From Vanrija pseudolonga (taxonomy: Eukaryota > Basidiomycota > Tremellomycetes > Trichosporonales > Trichosporonaceae), in NCBI RefSeq assembly GCF_020906515.1, contig NC_085849.1, positions 3,472,001-3,536,000 on the forward strand: 64,000 nt of DNA, read 5' to 3'. Below the pieces are notes generated by a model. It ran no database searches. It had not been told where the DNA came from and was given only the letters and a program-made list of their open reading frames with translations. Position 1 is the first letter of the stretch, and each line of letters begins with the position of its first letter. The translations under genes and the position numbers were made by a program. Shown piece after piece: positions 1-10,200 of this stretch.

Positions 1-777
1 GGCGGGTCCGCATCGCCGACTGGCTCGGCGGCACCGTCGACGGCGGCGGCGCGCACGCCATGCTCGCCATGAACGGGCTCTTTGTCCTCATGACGGCGTA
101 CAACCTCGACTATCCCCTCTTCTACAACCGCCTCTATGCGCTTTTGGACGGCGAGGTGCTGCACGCGCGGTACAGGGCGCGTTTCTTCCGTCTCCTCGAC
201 ACGTTTTTGCGTTCCCCGCTCCTGTCCGCGGCGCTCGTGGCGAGCTTCATCAAGCGGCTCTCGCGGCTCGCGCTCGCCGCCCCGCCCGCCGGCGCGATCC
301 TCGTCATTCCCTTCGTGTACAACCTCTTCAAGCGCCACCCCGGCACCATGGCCATGCTCCAGCGCCTGCCGGAGGACATGCCCGACGGCGACCCGTACGA
401 CGAGAAGGAGACCGCGCCGATCGCGACCCGCGCCCTCGAGAGCTCGGTGTGGGAGCTCGCGGCGCTCCAGAACCATTATCTTGCCAGCGTGGCCACGCTC
501 GCCAAGATCTTTGCAGAGCAGTTCACAAAACCAGAGTTCAACCTTGAAGACTTTTTGGACCATGGATACGCGACGGTAAGTAGTGGCTGGTAATTGACGT
601 TGTGGTCCGCTGACATACGATTAGCTGTTCGACACGGAAGCCGCGCGCAAGCTCAAGAACCCCCCCGCGCTCGCCGTTGCCCTCGAGCTCGGCCAGCCCG
701 CAGACCTCGCACCACTCTTCCCCCAGGCCGGCGAGGCGGGCGAGCGCGACACCGTCAGCCAGCTTTGGGCCTTCTAA
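1..777 (+). CDS. NOC4: Noc4-like nucleolar protein (CBF/Mak21 family), 3' part
   Basis: C-terminal 241 residues of a Noc4/CCAAT-binding-factor family protein, which with Nop14 acts in maturation and export of the 40S pre-ribosome in the nucleolus. The reading frame is open from base 3 and the start lies outside the window. Exons are 3-575 and 625-777 with a 49-nt intron (gtaagt...ttag) joining ...GYAT to LFDTEAARK. Family hallmarks include the hydrophobic helix-rich stretch LFVLMTAYNLDYPLFYNRLY, the following FLRSPLLSAALVASFIKRLSR, and a C-terminal ALQNHYLASVATLAKIF block. Its stop is 211 bp from the stop of the convergent Set3-like gene. Family call is from recognition of the domain, not from alignment. 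Confidence 0.85.
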
Positions 778-988
778 ACACTTGTATCATCATCATGCAC
801 CTCGTCCCATCCATCATGTTAAGAACGGTGTGCATACGGCGCGCGCAGACTATATAAATGTGAAAGAGCGAAGCGAATGGTGTGTGTGTTAAAACAGCGG
901 GGCAATATCCCGGAAAGAACAGTCTGCGCGCCACCCAACTCGTCCTACCTCCTCCTCCTCTTCCTCCTCTACACTCCTCCTCCTCCTC

Positions 989-3900
989 TTACATGTGGCC
1001 GCGGCCACGTCCGCGACCAAAGCCGCCGCCGCCGCGACGATAGTCGCCACGGCCAGAGAAGCCGCGGTCACCAAAGCCACCACGGTCTCCAAAGCTGCCG
1101 CCTCGTCCGCCGCCAAAGTTGCCACCACCGCGTGGTGGGAACGGAGGCCGCAGCTGAGACACGGGCGAAACAGGGCCGCCACCGGAGGTTTGATGGCCAG
1201 GTCCCGAGCCACCCGGACCTGACGCTCCACCCCAGCTACCACGGGGGCCTGTCGGCGGAACGCGCGGACCTGTCGGCGGGAGTCGATGATGAGCGTGACT
1301 ACCGTGATGTGGGGGCCCTTCACGTGCTCCGAGTGCCGGAGGCATGTCGGGGAGCGCGTGGGAAGACTTGGGCGGCGTCTGCGCTGGCAACGGCGGACGC
1401 GCCGTAGTCGGGCTTGGGCCAAGTGGAAGGTGGTCCACGTCTTGGCGCGGAGCGTATGCTCCGAGAACGGGTGACTGCTGCGGAAGTGCTGATGGTTCGT
1501 CCACTGGCGTCCGAGGCACAAAATTGGGGCTCGGGCGTGGGACGTAAGCCGGCTGCGTCGTCGAGGTCGACGAAGCAGACGGCTGGCTGCCAAAGTAGTC
1601 GGAACGGGGGACATAGGCCGAGCTGGGAGTCGCTGAAGTCAAAGGACCCGCTGCCGATGGCGTGAATGGGGTGCCGAGACCACTGGATGAAGGCGGGCGC
1701 GCCGAGGGCAGGTGCTCAAACAGGTTCAGTTTGGACTGACTCTCGCTCTGCGCACTGGTCGATGTCGCAGTGTCCGCAGCAACAGTGACGGCAGTATTAA
1801 TCGATAAGGGCTTCTCATCGACGGGGGTGGCCGATGCGGCTTCCTCCTGAGCAGCCGTGGGCTGTGACACCTTGCGAATCTTGTGGTTGGCAAGGTACTC
1901 CCTCATCGATACCTTCTTGGGTGGGGGTGGAGTAGGCTCCTTCGGCGGCGGGGTTGGCTCCTTGGGCGGTGGTGTTGGCTCCTTCGGCGGCGGGGTGGGC
2001 TCCTTGGGTGCCGGCGTTGGCTCCTTTGGCTCTGGCTCTGGTGTCGGCTCCTTGGGTGCTGGGGTCGGCTCCTTGGCAGGAGGGGTGGGTTCGCGAGGCG
2101 GCTCGGCCTTCACGGTCTCAGCAGGGGCAGCCGGCTCTGGCGTCACTGCCTTGGGCGGCGCCCTACGTGAGACCTTGGGAGATGTCACACGCGCGGCCTT
2201 GGGCTCTGCGTCGCTCTTGTCTGCCTTGGAAGCCTTTGATTTACGGGCGAGCCCATCCACATCCTTTTCCTTCTTGACGGCCCTGTCCGTGTTCCTGTCC
2301 GCGCGGCGACTGTCGGTCGAGTCAGGTTTGGCGATACGGGCCTTGGATGAAGCCTTGCGGCTGTCAGGACGAGGCCTGGGCGCCACTTCTTCCTCCGTGT
2401 CGTCGTCGTTCTCCTCTGCACGTTGAATCTTCCGCGCCTTGGGCTTCTCCTTCTTGGATCGGACAGGAGAGCGCGGGCGAGTTTGCTTCGGGCTAACAAC
2501 AGGCGGCTCGTCGTCTCCGCTCATGTCCTCATCGCTGGATGCAATGACGTTTTTGCGCGGACGGCGCTTCGCTTCCTTGCCGTGCTTGGGTCGAGGAGGG
2601 GTAGACTTGGTGCTCGAGGACGACGGAACAGTGCGCGTCTTGGCGGGCTTGGATTCCAACACGAGAGGCGGCGATTCGAGCACGGGCGAGACGACACGAC
2701 GACCGCGACGAGTCGCTGCCGAACGGATAGGCTCCTCAACAACATCCGAGTCGGGCTGAGGGACATCCTCGTTGTCCGACTCGTTGTCTGAGCCGCTAAA
2801 GTGGGAGCGGGCCACAGTGACGGTTGTTGCGTCTGAAGCGTTGCCGTCGTCGTCCTTACTCTCAGGTACCTCGGTGACGTCGTCGGGGATAGAAGAAAGG
2901 ATGGACGATGACGGGGCGATGGGAGGTGGCTTAGAAGCCTGGACAGGGGTGGCGGGGGCGGCCGGAACGGAGTCGGCCATAACGACGTCCTCCGCAGGCT
3001 GTTCCAGTTGCGCCGGCTCGGCCGGAGAGGCTTCCTCGTCCTTGACAGGCTCCTCCTTTGCAATAGCTTCGGGCAAGTCCTCCTTGGACGGGACAGCCTC
3101 AGCCACTGGCTCATCGGCGGGAACCTCGATCGTAGCTTCCTCAACTGTTGCGGTAACAACAGGTTCGTCAATATCCATCTTCGAGTCGTCTTCGGGTTCG
3201 GGCGCAGCCTCGGCAGGCTCGGACGGTTCTTCCACAAGATCGGGCTCGACCGCAGCCGGCGGTTCAGCTGCGGGGACAGTGACAGGCTCTTCGACCTCAT
3301 CCTCCTTGGCCTCTTCCGCCTCCTGCTCCTCCGCAACGATCTCTTCCTGCTCCTCGTCCTCCGAGTCTTGACGGTCGGAGGGTAAAGATTCAGAAGACTG
3401 TCGTGGCGAAGGGCGATCAGCAACCTTGTCGCTGCTAGTCGCTGCAGAATGTCGCCTCGGACCAGCGCGCCAGACTTCCCATTCTCCAGAAGAGCGGTAG
3501 CGCTTAGCGCTGGCAGCGGCTGCGGCTTCAAGCTCTCTCCGACGCCAGCCTCGAACAGCGCCAATTAGCTCGCCGAGATCGATTCTGCGTCTGGCGCGGC
3601 CTTGGCTGACGCCATGGAATTGTTGCCCGGTAACAAGCCTGCGCATCTGAGCAAAAGCACAATCATGTGACTGGGTGCAGGCGCACGACGAGAAAGTGCC
3701 GAAGATGTTGGTCAAGATCGAATCAAACTTGCTAGCGAGGAGGTCGATGGTGTCCACGGGAATAGGCTCGGCGCCCTTGAGCAGAGCAGCGTCGATGATT
3801 GAACGGAGAGTGTGAACCACATGCTGGTCGTCCCACTCCCACCCAGTCACAATCTCCTCGTTCCGGCCGATATCCCGCGCAGCGAAGATGCCGAACTTGA

Positions 3901-5677
3901 GCTTGGGCGCCGAGTCGTCGTCATCAGAGCGAAGGAGGAGAGGCCGCAGGACGGCATTCGGGTGGCAGCCACTTCGAACGAACCGCATATCGCTGCCATA
4001 TGATCGGGCATCGATGATGAGATTGACAGGAGGACCAATGGAATGAACAAATGGCTTCGGGATGCCGAGACCCGAGTACTGGTTGATAGGGTCCTTGCGG
4101 TACGTTGCCGTGTCCAGCACCTCGCCCCGGAACTCGCCGATGAAGCCACCAGTGGGGAGCGATTCGACGGCGAAGACACCATACTGGGTAGGGTGGGCGT
4201 AGACGCCGGTGCCAGACTCGAGGTACTTTAAGGGGAGGAAGCAAGTCGAGTCGTCAATCTGGCGGATAGTTGTGGGCGCAGCGAGGGATGACAGGTCGGT
4301 TCCAGACAGCGCGACCGGGGGCACTGGCGGAGCGAGGACGGAGAAATCGGGTGGTGTGGCGAACAAGCCTTCAGGCGAGAGGCGACGTGTTCCCGACTCT
4401 GTTGGTGAGGGCAAGCCAGACTCATTTTGAATGGCACGCCGCTTTCGAGGCGGGTCCTCCCCGTCCACCCATTCATTGTAGACTTTGGCGACGGCCTGTC
4501 TGGCAACAACTCCACGGATGATGTTGTCCTTGATCGGAGTGTACTCGAGTTCCCAGGGCAAGATGCGAAAGAAGTCGTAGTCGTCCTGCGCCGAGCCAGA
4601 TGGGTTACCAGACTCGGACGTCTTTGAACGAGGCTTGCCGCCTGGAGTCTTCCGTTTTGGCTTCATGGCAGGGGGACCCATTCCACCTGGCGTCTCCTTG
4701 GACTCCTCTGCAGTCGTTTCGCGGTCTGTCGACGGCTGCGGTTGCACTGGTGGAGCCTCTGGTCGCTCTGTTCGATCTCCCCTGTCGGTTTTCTTTCGAC
4801 TTGGCTTTGGCCGGGGTTTCTTGATCTGTTCCACGACTTCATCGCCTGGTCGGATTATTCGTCGACTGTCATACGATACCCGCGCTTGCATCTGCAGCGC
4901 GCGAGCTGCCTGAGGGTCGACTGGTCGAGGCTCGCACAGCTCGCAAAAGTACGTCTCGGGGACCGAGGACTCGTCGCGATAGCCAAAGCAGAGGCCGTGC
5001 TCCCAGGCATTGCAGCCCTCGCACTGAATGGTGAAACCGTCGTCCTCTGTGAAGCCACAGATGCAACGGATGATGCCATTGTCCTCGCCCATCCAATGCG
5101 GTGGCCTGTCGCGCTCAGCAGAAGGTTGTCTGGAGGGACCAGCGGTCGCATTCCTCTTCCGCTTGGGCTTGGACGGCTTGGTGGTGGCTTCGGGGCTCGG
5201 GGCGGAGGGTGTCGGAAGGCCGGGCGGTGAGGGCGGACCGGCGACGGATGAGGGAGCAGGGACGGACGAACGAGGCGAGTCGTTGGGCGGTGTGTGCGGG
5301 TAGCCTGATGGTGCAGAAGGCTGCTCGACAGGGTGTTCGGAGACGGAGGGCAACGGGTACACGGCCGAGAAGTTCAGCAGCAGTGCTGCCGCCTCTTCGG
5401 ATGGGCCAGAGCCAGGTGGTGACTTGGCTCGTTTGGCAGGCGGTGGAGTCGACATGCCGTTCGCAATGGGGCCAGACGCCGCCGGGACAGGCTTCCGGTC
5501 GACGCTGTGCGATGGTCCCGCTGATGTCTCGTCGACTCCCGCCTTGGGCACAACCTCGTTCTGAGACACGTGAACGTCGTCTGCGGTGCTCTGGACGGGC
5601 ATGTCGGAGGGCTGCAGAGTCGTGGATGCGCCGCGCACGAGCCCTGCGGGCGTCTGGATGTCGGTTGCGCCGCTCAT
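989..5677 (-). CDS. SET3: PHD-finger and SET-domain protein (Set3/MLL5-like)
   Basis: Single-exon gene of about 1,562 residues. An N-terminal Pro/Ser-rich region is followed by a PHD finger near residues 200-250 (CICGFTEDDGFTIQCEGCNAW, then H and CELC) and a SET domain near residues 475-630 (GVFAVESLPTGGFIGEFRGE; RFVRSGCHPNAVL; NEEIVTGWEWDD). PHD followed by SET is the order in yeast Set3 and animal MLL5/SETD5, scaffold proteins of a histone deacetylase complex that bind methylated H3K4. Whether this SET domain is catalytic cannot be told. The rest is acidic and low-complexity, with a KEPTPPP repeat block and a C-terminal Gly/Arg RGG tail suggesting RNA binding. I chose the first ATG of the frame (MSGATDIQ); the frame is open 26 codons further up but without ATG. 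Confidence 0.85.
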   Translation of the reverse strand: MSGATDIQTPAGLVRGASTTLQPSDMPVQSTADDVHVSQNEVVPKAGVDETSAGPSHSVDRKPVPAASGPIANGMSTPPPAKRAKSPPGSGPSEEAAALLLNFSAVYPLPSVSEHPVEQPSAPSGYPHTPPNDSPRSSVPAPSSVAGPPSPPGLPTPSAPSPEATTKPSKPKRKRNATAGPSRQPSAERDRPPHWMGEDNGIIRCICGFTEDDGFTIQCEGCNAWEHGLCFGYRDESSVPETYFCELCEPRPVDPQAARALQMQARVSYDSRRIIRPGDEVVEQIKKPRPKPSRKKTDRGDRTERPEAPPVQPQPSTDRETTAEESKETPGGMGPPAMKPKRKTPGGKPRSKTSESGNPSGSAQDDYDFFRILPWELEYTPIKDNIIRGVVARQAVAKVYNEWVDGEDPPRKRRAIQNESGLPSPTESGTRRLSPEGLFATPPDFSVLAPPVPPVALSGTDLSSLAAPTTIRQIDDSTCFLPLKYLESGTGVYAHPTQYGVFAVESLPTGGFIGEFRGEVLDTATYRKDPINQYSGLGIPKPFVHSIGPPVNLIIDARSYGSDMRFVRSGCHPNAVLRPLLLRSDDDDSAPKLKFGIFAARDIGRNEEIVTGWEWDDQHVVHTLRSIIDAALLKGAEPIPVDTIDLLASKFDSILTNIFGTFSSCACTQSHDCAFAQMRRLVTGQQFHGVSQGRARRRIDLGELIGAVRGWRRRELEAAAAASAKRYRSSGEWEVWRAGPRRHSAATSSDKVADRPSPRQSSESLPSDRQDSEDEEQEEIVAEEQEAEEAKEDEVEEPVTVPAAEPPAAVEPDLVEEPSEPAEAAPEPEDDSKMDIDEPVVTATVEEATIEVPADEPVAEAVPSKEDLPEAIAKEEPVKDEEASPAEPAQLEQPAEDVVMADSVPAAPATPVQASKPPPIAPSSSILSSIPDDVTEVPESKDDDGNASDATTVTVARSHFSGSDNESDNEDVPQPDSDVVEEPIRSAATRRGRRVVSPVLESPPLVLESKPAKTRTVPSSSSTKSTPPRPKHGKEAKRRPRKNVIASSDEDMSGDDEPPVVSPKQTRPRSPVRSKKEKPKARKIQRAEENDDDTEEEVAPRPRPDSRKASSKARIAKPDSTDSRRADRNTDRAVKKEKDVDGLARKSKASKADKSDAEPKAARVTSPKVSRRAPPKAVTPEPAAPAETVKAEPPREPTPPAKEPTPAPKEPTPEPEPKEPTPAPKEPTPPPKEPTPPPKEPTPPPKEPTPPPPKKVSMREYLANHKIRKVSQPTAAQEEAASATPVDEKPLSINTAVTVAADTATSTSAQSESQSKLNLFEHLPSARPPSSSGLGTPFTPSAAGPLTSATPSSAYVPRSDYFGSQPSASSTSTTQPAYVPRPSPNFVPRTPVDEPSALPQQSPVLGAYAPRQDVDHLPLGPSPTTARPPLPAQTPPKSSHALPDMPPALGAREGPPHHGSHAHHRLPPTGPRVPPTGPRGSWGGASGPGGSGPGHQTSGGGPVSPVSQLRPPFPPRGGGNFGGGRGGSFGDRGGFGDRGFSGRGDYRRGGGGFGRGRGRGHM
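1919..2098 (-). repeat. KEPTPxP codon repeat inside the Set3-like gene
   Basis: About eight tandem copies of a 21-nt unit (7 residues, KEPTPPP/KEPTPAP with one EPEP variant) encoded on the minus strand. The plus strand of the same stretch reads as Gly/Ser-rich and is not a gene. Such repeats commonly vary in copy number between strains. Confidence 0.85.
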
Positions 5678-6512
5678 GCTGGGTGGCGGTGGCGAGCCCA
5701 CTCGCGTGGGCGTCGAGCAGGCGGGAGTGTCAACAGCGACTACCCAAGGTAACACTGGGTGGTGCGCGTCGACGAGGCGAGGCGGGCAGCCGTTGGTTCA
5801 GAGATGAGACGGGCGCGCGAGTTGTTGGGGCAAAGGATGGCGCTTGTCAAGCAACGGCGAGTCGGGTGACGACGGTCACGCTGAGTGAGATGTGAGATGA
5901 GGATCACAAAGGGCGGTGGTTGGATCACAAAGGCGAGAGGGGGCAGACGAATACAACCTAGCGGAGGCGTCAGATGGCGCTGGGCACAGCAATGGACCAC
6001 GCCTACTGTGTGGGGCAAAGCGGCGGAGGTGTCGACGTGTTGCCCTTGAACGAGTGCACCCAGCTAAGGAGACCCGAAAAGTAGACAACAGAGAAGCCTT
6101 TGACCAGAGGAACCCTCACGCGAAGGTCGCCAGGACAAAGAGGGGTGGTATCGCGAGGCCGTGGGGGTGACGAGAGAGACTAGAGGGGTAGCGCGTTGAG
6201 AGAAGGAACGGTGACTTGTGGTGGCGAGGGGGAGTCGGGGAGGACAAGAGCGAGAAAGGGGGGCGGGAGTGCAAAACGAGGTGTTTCGGAACGACAGGTG
6301 GCGGCGTTTGTTGAAGGGAAGTCAACTGATCGCAGAGGTCTGTCGTCTTTTGTAGGTCGAGGAGGAGGAGGAGGGGGGGAAGGCTGTTCGAGCCGTAAAG
6401 GCCGAAAGAGTGCCGTTGGGGGGGGGAACCTGGAACAGATGAGAGAGTGAGTGGGTTTGAAAGCATCAAGTCTGAGTGGAGTGGTTTCGACTTGTGCAAA
6501 AACGGGTGTGTG

Positions 6513-6543
<31 letters not shown>

Positions 6544-7255
6544 ACTGGCTGGCAGTCTGGTGGTGTTCGTCGCTGGCTGCCTTGCCTTCCTGGCCTGGCG
6601 CCTGGCCTGGCTCGCTCGCTCGACTCGCTGCGGCAAGGCGCTTCCATGTCACACGGTGGGTGGACTGAGCGGGATCAAAAATGGCCAACAGAGGCAAGGC
6701 GGCTGAGGTGTGCGTTACAAAAACGACCTTGGAGTCGCGGGAGAAAGGCAAAGGGGAGGAAATGTCAACAAGGGCGGAATCAGTCGCCACTGCAACTTTT
6801 GCTGCCGCGGCTGACCCATCTCCTGAAAAAACTTCAGGGAAGGGTCACACGACGACACACACAGGGGGTTTAAATAAATAACCATCACTCATTATTCAAC
6901 CCCCTCCCCATCATTGCCACATGGCAATCTGATTCCGCTTGTTCATCACGTCCTCTCCATCCATCTTCAACATTCAGTCGACCACGGCGAAAGCAAAACC
7001 ATTCCACTCCCCCGCATCTCCACCCAACCCCATCCCGCATCATCCCTCTTTGCTACTCCTCGTCAGGTCCACTGGTCACAGCGGAGACGACAGAGGAACT
7101 CGCGGAGGAAGGGATTCCATCTTTATCGTCCAAAACGGGCTTGATCCCCGACTAGAGTTCGACAACAAAAGCACCTTCTTTTCGACCCGGTTCCAACTTT
7201 CGCAAACCATCACTGGCAACCGCTCCTGCATACCCATCGAGGCAGCTCCGCCGCC
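5678..7255. promoter_or_regulatory. Divergent intergenic region, Set3-like / BRR2
   Basis: About 1.6 kb between two divergent start codons, expected to hold both promoters and 5' UTRs. I see a (CCAG)n microsatellite with an adjoining hairpin near 6.5 kb, a purine-rich GGA run near 6.36 kb and a TTTAAATAAATAA AT-rich block near 6,870. No further gene is supported; short open frames here lack family resemblance and codon bias. Confidence 0.5.
6513..6560. repeat. (CCAG)n microsatellite plus perfect hairpin
   Basis: Seven to eight tandem AGCC/CCAG tetramers run from 6513 to about 6543 and lead directly into an inverted repeat, CCAGACTG at 6540-6547 and CAGTCTGG at 6553-6560, separated by GCTGG. 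The hairpin arms are built from the same tetramer, so it probably arose by slippage. It lies in the BRR2/Set3-like promoter interval. Confidence 0.9.
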
Positions 7256-10200
7256 ATGTCGGGAAACAAGGGAAAGAAGGACCTGTCTCAGTTCAACTAT
7301 GGTGCTATCAGTAGTCTTGTGGTCAACCAAGGTGAGTCACCGATATCGCAAAAGGCAAGATGTGGTGGCAAATACTGACCCCCATCGCAGACCGTTCGGT
7401 CATCCGCAGCGATGAGCCTACTGGCCAGCCCGAGACCCTCAAGGGCCGCATCAGCGTGAGGGATATGGGATCCCGTGTGACCCGCGACGCGCCGAAGGAC
7501 CTGGAGAAGAAGAAGGCCAAGGCAGCTTTGAATCAGGCCGATGCCGTCGAACGCTCTATCCGACGCGCTCAGGAGACGTCTTCTGCGCGCACCGGCGCTG
7601 CCGACGTCCTTGCGTCTGTTGCCGAGATGGAGGGCTTGCGCTACAGGCCACGGACATCCGAGACGATGGAGACGTACGAGTTGATGCTCGGTCTCGTCCA
7701 CCAGCAGCTCGGCGACCAGACCCAGGAGGTTGTCCGATCCGCCGCCGACACGGTTCTCGAGTCGCTCAAGGACGAGGACACCAAGGAGTTTGACAAGCGC
7801 AAGGAGGTCGAGTCGGTCATTGGCCCTGTTACCGAGGAGGTTTGGTCAACGCTCATCAACTTGTCCAAGAAGATCACCGACTATGACGAGGAAGAGGAAG
7901 GGCCCAAGGGTGACGACCGCGAGCGTGCCGTCGACGCTGAGGGTGTCGCCGTCTTGTTCGAGGACGATGACGATGACGAGGAGGAGGACTTCGAGGTCAA
8001 GGCTCGGGGCTCGGACAGCGAGGACGACGATGAGGAGGACGAGGACGAGGACGACGAGGGAGACGACGACAACGAGGACGAGCCAATGGACGAGGACGAC
8101 GCCGTTGTGGTCGGCAAGGGAGCCGGCAAGCAAAAGGAGAAATCCGACCGCGTCTCGCCCCAGGACGTTGATGGCTTCTGGCTTCAGCGTCTCATCGGCT
8201 CGTACTACCCCGACCCCGTCCAGTCTGCCGACTATACTTCCCAGGCCATCGACCTCCTTGGGTCAGAAGCCGAGCTCCGTGACCTCGAAAACTCGCTCGC
8301 TGAAATGTTTGGTTACGAGAATTTCGACCTGGTCGCCACCCTGACCAAGAACCGCGAGGTCATTGTCTGGTGCACGAGGCTCGCGCGTGCCGGCGACGAC
8401 GAGCGCCAGGACATTGAGGTTGCCATGCGCGAGAAGGGCGCCGGTTGGATTCTGCGCGACCTCCGCAGTGGCCGCAAGGCTGCTGATGCCGACGCTGCCC
8501 AGCCTGTCGCTGTGCCCACCAAGGGTACTCTGGCCCCCGGTTCGGTCGCCCAGCCCCAGCGTGTCATTGACATTGACTCGCTCATCTTCTCGGAAGGTGG
8601 CCACCTCATGTCGAGGAAAAAGGTCAAGCTGCCTGAAGGGTCGTTCAAGCGCCAGTTCAAGGGATACGAAGAGATTCATGTTCCCGAGCCCAAGCGCAAG
8701 GAGATCACGCCTGGCGAGCTTGTCCCCGTGTCGGCCATGCCCAACTGGACCCAGCCAGTGTGGCAGAGCGTCAACACGACCCGCCTCAACACGATTCAGA
8801 GCAAGGTCTACCCCATCGCCTTTGAGACCGACGAGCCTATGCTTATTTGTGCTCCTACCGGTGCCGGTAAAACCAACTGTGCTGCTCTTACCATGCTGCG
8901 TACGATCCAAGAGGCCCGCGACCCCGAGACTGGTGTCATCGACCGCGACTCGTTCAAGATCATCTACGTTTCGCCGATGAAGGCGCTTGTGCAGGAGCAG
9001 GTTGCTGCCTTCACCAAGCGTTTCAGCGCCCTCGACATCAAGGTCGCCGAGTTGACTGGTGACTCGCAGCTCACCAAGCAGCAAATCTCCGAGACCCAGA
9101 TCATTGTCACGACCCCGGAGAAGTGGGACGTCATCACCCGCAAGGCCACCGACACGAGCTACACCAACCTCGTCCGCCTCATCATTGTTGACGAGATCCA
9201 CTTGCTCCACGACGACCGTGGACCCGTGCTCGAGTCGATTCTCTCGCGTACGATTCGCAAGATGGACCAGACGCATGACCGTGTTCGTGTCGTCGGTCTC
9301 TCGGCTACCCTTCCCAACTACAAGGATGTCGCCGCCTTCCTTCGTGTCGACGTCAAGAAGGGTCTGTTCTACTTTGACGCCTCGTACCGCCCCGTCGGTC
9401 TCAAGCAGCAGTTCATCGGTGTCACCGAGAAGAAGGCCATCAAGAGGCTGCAAACCATCAACGAGGTCTGCTACGAAAAGGTTCTCAACCAGGCCGGCAA
9501 GTCTCAGACCCTCGTCTTTGTTCACTCGCGAAAGGAGACGGTCAAGACGGCCAAGTTCCTGCGTGACATGGCCATGGAGAAGGAGACGCTCGCCCAGTTT
9601 ATCAACCCCGAGGGTGCCTCTCGTGAGGTGCTCATCCACGAGGCCAACGAGACTCAGGATCTCAACCTCAAGGACTTGCTGCCCTTTGGCTTTGGTGTCC
9701 ACCACGCTGGTATGACCCGTGTGGACCGTACCAATGTCGAGGAGCTGTTCTTCCAGGGCCACATTCAGGTTCTGATCTGCACGGCTACGCTCGCTTGGGG
9801 TGTCAACCTGCCAGCCCACACCGTCATCATCAAGGGCACGCAAGTGTACAACCCCGAGAAGGGTCGCTGGTCGGAACTGTCCCCTCAGGACGTTCTTCAG
9901 ATGCTTGGTCGTGCCGGTCGCCCCCAGTTCGACACTTTTGGAGAGGGTATCATCATCACCAACCACTCTGAACTGCAGTACTACACCTCGCTCATGAACC
10001 AGCAGCTGCCCATCGAGTCGCAGTTTGTCTCGCGAATGGTCGACAACCTCAACGCCGAGATTGTCCTTGGTACAGTCCGCAACCGTGACGAGGGTGTCCA
10101 GTGGCTCGGCTACACCTACCTCTACGTTCGTATGCTTGGCTCGCCTGGCCTCTACAACGTTGGCGGAGACTACCTCGACGGCGACCCGACTCTCATCCAG

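Noticed and set aside
1857-2426. Gly/Ser-rich open frame on the plus strand
   Set aside because: It is the complement of the KEPTPPP repeat of the Set3-like gene.
5678-5755. 26-codon upstream extension of the Set3-like frame
   Set aside because: No ATG; begins only with GTG, which is not a normal start in fungal nuclear genes.
6116-6790. Ser/Pro/Leu-rich open frame on the minus strand upstream of Set3-like
   Set aside because: Composition follows the purine-rich intergenic DNA; no family resemblance or codon bias.
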